DNA of 5,440 nt, from assembly GCA_947464515.1 (NCBI GenBank), contig CANHXF010000134.1, positions 1-5,440 of the forward strand, written 5' to 3'. Below, one piece after another: positions 1 to 5,440 of this stretch (position 1 is the stretch's first letter; the number at the start of each line of letters is the position of its first letter). The notes under the pieces are model-generated. The model did not search any database, was not told the origin of the DNA, and saw only the letters and a program-made list of their open reading frames with translations. A program made the translations under genes and the position numbers. The stretch comes from Flavobacteriales bacterium (GTDB lineage Bacteria > Bacteroidota > Bacteroidia > NS11-12g > UBA955).

Positions 1-842
1 CTCATTTTTGCCTCTTTGGCTGCGATGCTCTTGGCTTCGGTTTCATACTCTAGCGCATCGACCAAGCCCAACGCTTTTGCGTCTTTGGGTAACTGCGCCT
101 TGGATTGCATCGCGATTTGCCAAACAGAATCCATTTGCAGTTTTCTGCTTGTTGCGATGTTCTTGATTTGAAATTTGTACAACGATGTGATGTAGGCTGT
201 GACTTGTTCGCGGTTAGCATCGGACATTTCCTTTTGGATGAAAGGTTCAACCGCAGATTTGAATTTGCCTACGCGAAAAACCTGAAAATCAACCCCTAAT
301 TTATCGAACAGGCCTTTGTACATGACAAATTTGGCCGAAATCCCATCGACTTCAAGAAAACCCCGTGGGTTTAAAATTACTTTGTCGCAGGCTGAAGCGA
401 TGTAGTAACCCAATTCTGAATATAAGCCGCTGTAAGCGACGATTGTTTTGCCCGACTTTCTGAATAGTAGAATTGCATTTCTAATCTCCTCCGCCGTGGC
501 CATTCCGCCGCCATAACTACCGCAATCCAAATAAATCCCTTTCACTTGGCTGTCTTTGCTGGCCTTCTTAAGTCCGTTGATAATATCGTCGAGCCCCAAA
601 GCAGGCGACTCATTGCTGGCTGCAGAAATGATTTCATCCAAGGGGTTGGATGCGCTTCTTTCTGTTACTTCGGATCCTAGCGTTAAATTCAGGATGGTTG
701 ATTCGGACAATTCTTCTTCCTTTGAATTACCAATTTGCGAGGTGAGTCCAGAGATGAAAATGCCAAATACCAAAGCAATTGAAATGATGCCTAGAGCAAA
801 TCCGCCCAATAGGGTAATAAAATACTTGAGAAACTTCTTCAT
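1..842 (-). CDS. sppA: Signal peptide peptidase SppA, S49 family, long (67K-type) form; C-terminal half off the window
   Basis: SppA is an inner-membrane serine protease facing the periplasm that degrades cleaved signal peptides and membrane-protein fragments. The 280 visible codons start MKKFLKYF. One hydrophobic segment (about residues 7-31) acts as an N-terminal membrane anchor. An S49 crotonase-like domain follows: KGIYLDCGSYGGG (101-113), a YYIASACDKVILNP stretch (146-159), and FRVGKFKSAVEPF (189-201). From memory of E. coli SppA (FRVGTYKSAVEPF), K195 aligns with the catalytic lysine K209. In long-form SppA the nucleophilic serine lies in the second, C-terminal domain, which is outside this window, so activity cannot be fully judged. 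The ALGLVDAL segment near residue 257 is also typical of the family. The reading frame is intact and stays open at the left edge. The ATG at 842 is chosen because the lysine-rich N-terminus leads directly into the membrane anchor. The gene diverges from the barrel/coiled-coil gene. The family call is firm; the long-form call rests on lysine placement and domain order. Confidence 0.93.
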   Translation of the reverse strand, partial: MKKFLKYFITLLGGFALGIISIALVFGIFISGLTSQIGNSKEEELSESTILNLTLGSEVTERSASNPLDEIISAASNESPALGLDDIINGLKKASKDSQVKGIYLDCGSYGGGMATAEEIRNAILLFRKSGKTIVAYSGLYSELGYYIASACDKVILNPRGFLEVDGISAKFVMYKGLFDKLGVDFQVFRVGKFKSAVEPFIQKEMSDANREQVTAYITSLYKFQIKNIATSRKLQMDSVWQIAMQSKAQLPKDAKALGLVDALEYETEAKSIAAKEAKM

Positions 843-853
843 AGTAAGGGTCT

Positions 854-861
854 CAAATTTA
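854..861 (-). promoter_or_regulatory. Candidate Bacteroidota -7 box for sppA
   Basis: On the minus strand the sequence TAAATTTG matches the Bacteroidota -7 consensus TAnnTTTG at every fixed base. It ends 11 nt before the sppA ATG at 842, so transcription would leave a very short leader. No TTTG sits at the usual -33 distance (the region there reads TGTAAA), so the call rests on the -7 box and its position. An AT-rich chance match is possible. Confidence 0.4.
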
Positions 862-905
862 AGATACGCTTCACAGTTTATTTACATCATTCGTCAAATT
901 GGACC

Positions 906-935
906 TTTGCACGGATGAAATTTGGCACATATTTG
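906..935 (+). promoter_or_regulatory. Candidate -33/-7 promoter for the barrel/coiled-coil gene (distal)
   Basis: TTTG at 906-909 is followed after 18 nt by CATATTTG at 928-935, which differs from the -7 consensus TAnnTTTG at one base. The spacing fits the 17-23 nt reported for Bacteroidota promoters. Transcription from here would begin near 940 and leave a leader of roughly 45 nt, a more usual length than that of the proximal candidate. Only one of the two may be used. Confidence 0.35.
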
Positions 936-964
936 GTTAGATAGGCTTTTTGCACGCATTGACA

Positions 965-972
965 TAACTTTG
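965..972 (+). promoter_or_regulatory. Candidate -7 box for the barrel/coiled-coil gene (proximal)
   Basis: TAACTTTG matches TAnnTTTG at every fixed base and lies 13 nt upstream of the ATG at 986. No TTTG or TTG occurs at the expected -33 distance; the nearest T-run ending in G (947-952) is only 12 nt upstream. If this box is used, the transcript would start about 10 nt or less before 986, favouring a downstream start codon (995 or 998) or near-leaderless translation. Confidence 0.35.
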
Positions 973-985
973 TTTTTTATCCTAA

Positions 986-3961
986 ATGAATACTATGATG
1001 AATTTAAACCGCTTTAAAACAGCCATTTTCGCATTGATTTTTTCTTGCGCGGGTCAACTCTTTGCCCAGCAGCCTTTGGGTTTGGTAGTGGGTGATTTGA
1101 ATACCCCTTATTCGGTGTTTATGAATCCCGCGAATGTTGCATCGAACTATTCAAAAAGAGTTTACGTGAACTGGTGGGGTACTTCTTTGGATGCTCAAAG
1201 CAGTTTTGCAAATTCATGGAAACATGAATCGAGCAGTTTACGCATGGATCAGTCGTGGATGCCAAAAACTGAAAATCAGAATTGGAGCTTGAATTATTTG
1301 AATGAGACGTATGGTCCGTCTATGTTTTTTATGGCCGACAATAAAGTGGGTTTTGGATTGGGTATAAAAGGGGTTTCAGGTTTCAATTTTCAGGGGGTAA
1401 ATCCAGATTTAGGGAATATTTTACGATACGGAAGGTCGGAATGGGACAAGAAAATTGGCGGAACCATCAAGAATCAAACACCATTTGCTTTTAACACTGA
1501 TAAATACCAAGAATATTATTTCTCATTTGGTTCTTATGCCGGCGATGCAAATGCTAGAAAAGGGGCCTCTGCTTTTAAATGGGGTGCTACCACGAAATTG
1601 TTGATTGGAATGGGTGCTGCACATTTGAGTGCAAGTAGTTTTGATGTGCAATACAAAGGAAATAATGATTTACAAATCAATCAATTGTATGGTGCTTACA
1701 TGTTTACCGATGCTCAATCGGCATCCAGCACAATGAATGCTCCGTTGGGATTGAAATTTGGTTCGATGTCTGGAGTGGGTGCGGGTTTTGATTTAGGATT
1801 TATGTACGAAATCAGACCAGGAATGAAGATGGATTTAAGTGCGTTTTCTGGCTGTGAACGTGAATTGCAGCGCACCTATAAAGTCAAATTTGGCGCGAGT
1901 TTAACCGATATTGGTTTCATCGCTTATGATGGTACGCGTTACCAGATGGGTGTTACAAATGGTATCTATAAAATGGATTCAGCCTTTGCAATTGGACAGA
2001 TATACGGGGTAAACAGTGTGAACCAAAGCCCCAATGCATTTGATCAAATTGGAACGGCAGCAGCGAATGTGGGTGCTAATCCGCTTCGTTCATTTACCAC
2101 TTACACGCCTATGGCATTCAATATGCAAATGGATATTCGCTCCGGTAAATGGCACTTGGGTGGTTATTTGGTCCATAGCTTAAAGCCGGTCGATATGCCT
2201 GGTCTTCGTCGGTCTTCGTCGTTGAGCTTTGTTCCACGATATCAAGGAGAGAGATTTGAATACGGTATGCCTATTAGCCTAGCCAACGACTATAACGAAT
2301 TGCAAGTGGGTGGTTTTGTGCGATTTGGTCCAATTATTATTGGTAGTAACAACCTTTGGGGATTGGGTAATTTCATGAGAAATACCGGGACGCAAGGGGC
2401 TAGTTTTTATATTGGGTTTAGGTCAAAAATTGGTGACTGTAATAGATATACCGATGAATATGATAAGCTCAACAATGATAGTATAGCTCCTCCGGTGGAC
2501 GTTACTGAGAGATTAGTTCGTGATACTGTGGTCAGAATCGTTCGTGATACTGTGATTAAAATCGTGCGCGATACCATTATCAAAACAGAAATCAAAACTG
2601 TTATCAAACGCGATACAATTGTGGTGAATAAAAATATCCCAACACCCATTAATCCTGCGTCTCAAAAGGCTTTGAATGACTGCAGGAATAGGGAAGAAGC
2701 TTTGAAAAAGCAACTTGCCGACATTCAGTTGAAAGAGGTTGAAGCAAGTAACAAGGCCAAGAATTGTGAAACTGATCTTGTTAAATGGAAAGGGGATTAC
2801 GATCGGTTGAAGGCTGATGATGATAGAATTCGATTGGAATTAGATCGGGCCCGTTTCGAAATCGAAAAATTAAAAGCAGAAAATGCACGAATCAAAGCAG
2901 TTGCTATTACCCCCGTGGATAAGCAAGCCAAGCGATGCGATAGCTTATTGCAAATTGAATTATATAAAAATCAGAAATTGTCAATGGATTTGGCCACAGA
3001 AAAGGCGAAGTCGAACAATTGTGCTAAGGCTTTGGCCGATGCGAATAAGGAAATCGAACTCTTAAAGGCAGATAAAAAGCGTTTGGAAGATCAGCTGAAA
3101 GCAGTGGCAGTGGGTGAAGATTGTACGCCATACAAAACTAAGATTGCCCAATTGGAACAGCTTTTAGCAGCGGAGAAATCCAAATCAGCCGGATTGGCTT
3201 CGGAACTAGAGGCTTTGAAGAAATCTGTGTCCGACATCAAACAGCAGCTGTTAGCGGAACAGTCCAAGACCAAAGATTTGGAAGCAAAACTGAAATTGTG
3301 TATTCCTAAAGATCAATTGGATAAGGCATTGTCAGATTTGGAAGCAGCGAAAAAACGCATCAGCGAATTGGAAATCGCATTGAAAAATGCATCAACGGGT
3401 AATGATTGCAGTAAAACGCGCGATTCTCTAAATCAAGCATTGGTGGATTTGGAATCCAAGAAAAACGCCTACGACGCTGTGATGGCAGAATATCAAGACT
3501 GTCAGAAGGCCCTGAAACAACTAAAAGCGGATTTGAAAGCCTGCGAAGATAAATTAGCCACTGCGGGTAGTAATTCTAGCTCTACTGATATGATGGCTTT
3601 AATGGATGCGTTGAAATCAGAGATCGCCAAATTGAAATTGACCATCACCGAGTTGAATGGGGAAGTGGATGCGGGCAGAAAGAGCTTGGATGAATGTCAA
3701 AAATTGATGGAAGATAAGGCATTGGCTATAAAAGATTTGCAAGACAAATTGAACGCCAAAACATCGGAAGTAAACTCTTTGCAATCTCAATTGAAATCAG
3801 CGCAGGCGCAACTAAACGACGCAAAAGCAAGATTGGCTAAGTGTGAGGAAGAAAAAGCAGCCTTGAACAATGGTGCGGGAAGTCCTCCTTCGGGTACAGG
3901 GAATTCCGGTGGTGCGACGCCTACGCCTGGTGGAAATGTCCCATTCGGTGGTGGCAATTAA
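986..3961 (+). CDS. Exported DUF5723-like outer-membrane beta-barrel protein with a long cysteine-bearing coiled-coil C-terminal region
   Basis: Complete 991-residue protein of unknown function. A Sec signal peptide covers residues 1-27 (hydrophobic core at about 12-22, likely cleavage LFA|QQ). Residues about 28-483 look like an outer-membrane barrel: Gly- and aromatic-rich alternating strands, an early FMNPANVAS motif, and GASLTDIGFIAYDGTRY (303-319), which resembles the DUF5723 family as I remember it. The last strand is near 475-483 (YIGFRSKIG). Octad repeats rich in RDTV/RDTI follow (509-547), then about 400 residues of charged, Leu-periodic coiled coil (559-961) with 11 cysteines, and a Gly/Pro/Ser/Thr tail (963-991). 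There is no OmpA-like peptidoglycan-binding domain and no recognisable type IX sorting domain. The barrel probably sits in the outer membrane with the coiled coil in the periplasm (inference from normal barrel topology). ATGs at 986, 995 and 998 all precede the signal peptide; the 986 start is the longest, not proven. The gene is probably monocistronic: it diverges from sppA and its stop overlaps the convergent receptor gene. A PorP/SprF-type barrel is a less likely alternative. Confidence 0.8.
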   Translation: MNTMMNLNRFKTAIFALIFSCAGQLFAQQPLGLVVGDLNTPYSVFMNPANVASNYSKRVYVNWWGTSLDAQSSFANSWKHESSSLRMDQSWMPKTENQNWSLNYLNETYGPSMFFMADNKVGFGLGIKGVSGFNFQGVNPDLGNILRYGRSEWDKKIGGTIKNQTPFAFNTDKYQEYYFSFGSYAGDANARKGASAFKWGATTKLLIGMGAAHLSASSFDVQYKGNNDLQINQLYGAYMFTDAQSASSTMNAPLGLKFGSMSGVGAGFDLGFMYEIRPGMKMDLSAFSGCERELQRTYKVKFGASLTDIGFIAYDGTRYQMGVTNGIYKMDSAFAIGQIYGVNSVNQSPNAFDQIGTAAANVGANPLRSFTTYTPMAFNMQMDIRSGKWHLGGYLVHSLKPVDMPGLRRSSSLSFVPRYQGERFEYGMPISLANDYNELQVGGFVRFGPIIIGSNNLWGLGNFMRNTGTQGASFYIGFRSKIGDCNRYTDEYDKLNNDSIAPPVDVTERLVRDTVVRIVRDTVIKIVRDTIIKTEIKTVIKRDTIVVNKNIPTPINPASQKALNDCRNREEALKKQLADIQLKEVEASNKAKNCETDLVKWKGDYDRLKADDDRIRLELDRARFEIEKLKAENARIKAVAITPVDKQAKRCDSLLQIELYKNQKLSMDLATEKAKSNNCAKALADANKEIELLKADKKRLEDQLKAVAVGEDCTPYKTKIAQLEQLLAAEKSKSAGLASELEALKKSVSDIKQQLLAEQSKTKDLEAKLKLCIPKDQLDKALSDLEAAKKRISELEIALKNASTGNDCSKTRDSLNQALVDLESKKNAYDAVMAEYQDCQKALKQLKADLKACEDKLATAGSNSSSTDMMALMDALKSEIAKLKLTITELNGEVDAGRKSLDECQKLMEDKALAIKDLQDKLNAKTSEVNSLQSQLKSAQAQLNDAKARLAKCEEEKAALNNGAGSPPSGTGNSGGATPTPGGNVPFGGGN
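2201..2220 (+). repeat. Perfect 10-bp tandem duplication inside the barrel coding region
   Basis: GGTCTTCGTC occurs twice in immediate succession. It encodes part of a GLRRSSSLSF segment (from residue 406). Because 10 is not a multiple of three, the two copies are read in different frames, and loss or gain of one copy would frameshift the gene. The frame in this sequence is intact. Confidence 0.85.
2510..2626 (+). repeat. Octapeptide (24-bp) tandem repeats of RDTV/RDTI type linking barrel to coiled coil
   Basis: Residues 509-532 read as three consecutive octads, RLVRDTVV, RIVRDTVI and KIVRDTII. A degenerate KTEIKTVIK and a final RDTIVV (542-547) follow. At DNA level GTTCGTGATACTGTG is identical at 2516-2530 and 2540-2554 (24-bp period), and the third copy has diverged, so expansion was by in-frame duplication. 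Alternating hydrophobic and charged residues suggest extended or beta structure. Similar RDTV-rich linkers occur, from memory, in Bacteroidota OmpA-like proteins between the barrel and the periplasmic domain. Confidence 0.85.
2660..3871 (+). other. Segmented coiled-coil domain with cysteines at core positions (within the 986-3961 gene)
   Basis: Residues 559-962 show a heptad pattern of Leu/Ile/Ala in a highly charged Lys/Glu/Asp/Gln background. Breaks occur near P643, G710-P715, P774, S803-G805, G861-T867 and G892-G897, dividing it into roughly six or seven helical segments whose register changes between them. Cysteines are at 566, 594, 651, 679, 713, 772, 808, 839, 853, 904 and 953. A single unbroken helix of this length would be about 60 nm (0.15 nm per residue), longer than a typical periplasm, so the segments probably fold back or bend. 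Confidence 0.8.
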
Positions 3962-5440
3962 AAGCTACCGTAAAGTCTGATGTTGATGCGTCTTCCGGTA
4001 AGATAATCCGGCACGCCGTAACGGTTGTTTTGTAGGTCTTTGACCCAGCTATATCCGATTACGTTGTTGATGTCGAGCAAGTTGAATATGTCGATGCTTA
4101 ACCAAGCATTGCTCATGCCCATTTTCCCAACCCATTTGTACTTTTTGGGTTCAAATATCTTACTAAATCCTATGTCAACCCGACGATATGGAGGTATCGT
4201 ATTCGGCGTTGTGGTATATCGGGCCTTGCCATCCAAATAATAGGGAATGCCTGTTCCGATGTTCATCGTCAAATTCACTCTTAAACTTGGATTATTGGGC
4301 ATTTGATCCTGAAAAACTGCGCCCAAATTCACGCGACGGTCGGTAGGACGACGTAAATAATCCGTGGTAATCGAATTCCCCGTCACTTCATCGTTGTAAG
4401 TGATTTTTTCTTTGGTCTGCATGATGCCCAAAGTAAACCAACTCTCTAATCCTTTGGTAAACTCTCCATAAATTCGCTGGTCAACGCCCCAAGCAAAGCC
4501 GTTGGCTGAATTGGTGCCATAATATCGAATCCGAATATTGTCGAATAGGTAGGGAACCAAATCCTGATACCCTTTGTAATAAGCCTCTGCCGTGTATTTG
4601 AATTTGCGACCTCCATTGAAGAAATATCGCTCATATCCCGTTACAACATGCCAACTCTTTTGCGCTAGTAACTGACGGTTTAATTGGCCATCGAAATTTC
4701 GTAATTCCCTGTAGAATCCTGGTTGATGGTATGCTCCAATCGCCAATTTGTAAAGGACATCGGGTTTTTTGGCGGCATCGGAACGCTGACGTTCATTGAA
4801 CGATTTATGGGGTTCCCAGCTCAAGCTCAATCTTGGCATTATCAGCATTTCACGGTTTACTGTCCAATATTGGGTTCGAATGCCTGAAGTAAGCCAAATT
4901 TGCTGACGCTTACTCAGTCTCCACTGCCCAGCGATATGTGCTTTGCCGCGGTAGGAACTTAAGGTGTTTTTGGCGAGAATATAATTGTCGAAAAGAATGC
5001 TATCCTCCATTCTTCCAAACGGTGCGATGTTATATCCGGCGCTATCGTTGTAATACCATTCCGCAATCTTATCGACAACACTTTCTTTGTTCAATCGAAC
5101 ACTGTAATTCCACGAAAATGCATCGGTGGATTTTCCAATTTTTCCGATGTGCGCGAATTGTGTTACGCCTGACATCATTCGGTTTCTACCATGATCGATG
5201 TAATAGCCGTAACCGAGTGTTTTTAATGGTTTGCCATAGGTTTTAGAGCCCATGTCGCGATCCAATTGCGATAAATAATACAAGCCTTCCACATCAAAAA
5301 TCTCCTGCTCTTCAATGGAGGTATGATTCAGCATCCATTTGAATTCTGTTCTAATGTTTGGGGTATACCTCAAAGTGAGCGATCCCATACCATAGAGATA
5401 TTTGAGCGATTCTTGTCCGCCCATACCCACATCCAATTGA
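3958..5440 (-). CDS. TonB-dependent outer-membrane receptor, C-terminal barrel portion (N-terminus off the window)
   Basis: TonB-dependent receptors are 22-strand outer-membrane barrels that import ligands (siderophores, vitamins, glycans, peptides) using TonB/ExbB/ExbD energy. About 493 residues are visible and the frame is open at the right edge: the codon at 5436 is TTG preceded by CAA, so it is an internal Leu and not a start. The visible part is barrel only: alternating aromatic/polar strands and long loops. Features typical of Bacteroidota receptors are YHQPGFYREL with a downstream AQKSWHVVTGYE stretch (about 4630-4733), an IPPYRRVDIGFSK strand (about 4150-4200), and the C-terminal segment YLTGRRINIRLYGSF ending in the terminal Phe expected for BAM recognition. 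The plug domain, TonB box and any N-terminal carboxypeptidase-like domain would lie beyond 5440. No SusD-like partner is seen on the downstream side, where the next gene converges. The ligand cannot be inferred. Confidence 0.9.
   Translation of the reverse strand, partial: QLDVGMGGQESLKYLYGMGSLTLRYTPNIRTEFKWMLNHTSIEEQEIFDVEGLYYLSQLDRDMGSKTYGKPLKTLGYGYYIDHGRNRMMSGVTQFAHIGKIGKSTDAFSWNYSVRLNKESVVDKIAEWYYNDSAGYNIAPFGRMEDSILFDNYILAKNTLSSYRGKAHIAGQWRLSKRQQIWLTSGIRTQYWTVNREMLIMPRLSLSWEPHKSFNERQRSDAAKKPDVLYKLAIGAYHQPGFYRELRNFDGQLNRQLLAQKSWHVVTGYERYFFNGGRKFKYTAEAYYKGYQDLVPYLFDNIRIRYYGTNSANGFAWGVDQRIYGEFTKGLESWFTLGIMQTKEKITYNDEVTGNSITTDYLRRPTDRRVNLGAVFQDQMPNNPSLRVNLTMNIGTGIPYYLDGKARYTTTPNTIPPYRRVDIGFSKIFEPKKYKWVGKMGMSNAWLSIDIFNLLDINNVIGYSWVKDLQNNRYGVPDYLTGRRINIRLYGSF

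Noticed and set aside
556..918. Plus-strand open frame of 120 codons opposite the 5' end of sppA
   Set aside because: It lies almost wholly antisense to the well-supported sppA frame, resembles no family I know, and has no start context; it is a shadow of the real gene.
1034..1051. Possible lipoprotein box at Cys21 of the barrel/coiled-coil protein
   Set aside because: The residues before the Cys (Ile-Phe-Ser) have Phe at -2, not typical of a lipobox, and a good signal peptidase I site (LFA|QQ) follows at 27/28.
2407..2713. Two minus-strand open frames opposite the RDTV repeat region
   Set aside because: They are low-complexity products of the repeat read on the other strand (Ile/Val/Thr/Ser- and His/Asp-rich) and lie inside a clearly coding gene.
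3990..4016. Possible terminator hairpin from the two CCGG motifs just inside the receptor's 3' end
   Set aside because: The arms are only 4 bp, each CCGG is self-complementary, and there is no T-run; it lies in coding sequence.
4938..5246. Plus-strand open frame of 102 codons opposite the receptor gene
   Set aside because: Its Cys/Arg-rich composition is unlike a real protein and it is fully antisense to a convincing receptor barrel.
5434..5436. TTG at 5436 as the start of the receptor gene
   Set aside because: The frame continues open to the window edge, and the protein from here lacks a signal peptide and plug domain, so this is an internal Leu codon of a truncated gene.

Overview
The window looks like ordinary chromosomal DNA from a member of the Bacteroidota. 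The evidence is a Bacteroidota-style TonB-dependent receptor, a DUF5723-type outer-membrane barrel protein, -7 boxes of the TAnnTTTG type upstream of the genes, and no convincing Shine-Dalgarno sequences. I cannot place it more finely from sequence alone. All three genes encode cell-envelope proteins, and coding sequence fills almost the whole window.

Layout: (1) Positions 1-842, minus strand, hold the N-terminal 280 codons of a signal peptide peptidase SppA (family S49, long form). The gene runs off the left edge. (2) Positions 843-985 are a 143-bp divergent intergenic region with candidate promoters for both flanking genes. (3) Positions 986-3961, plus strand, hold a complete 991-residue exported protein. 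It has a signal peptide, a DUF5723-like beta-barrel, a short linker of RDTV-type octapeptide repeats, about 400 residues of coiled coil carrying 11 cysteines, and a Gly/Pro/Ser-rich tail. (4) Positions 3958-5440, minus strand, hold the C-terminal part (about 493 residues) of a TonB-dependent receptor whose start lies beyond the right edge. Genes 3 and 4 converge, and their stop codons overlap by 4 bp.

No shared pathway can be shown. SppA is an inner-membrane protease that clears signal peptides and membrane-protein fragments, the receptor imports a ligand across the outer membrane, and the central protein is probably an outer-membrane barrel with a long periplasmic coiled-coil extension. There is no mobile element, CRISPR array, RNA gene or defence system here. 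The most distinctive item is the central protein: by manual heptad assignment nearly all its coiled-coil cysteines fall on core 'd' positions, which suggests a disulfide-stabilised or metal/redox-sensitive oligomer. I found no clear sign of a wholly new system.
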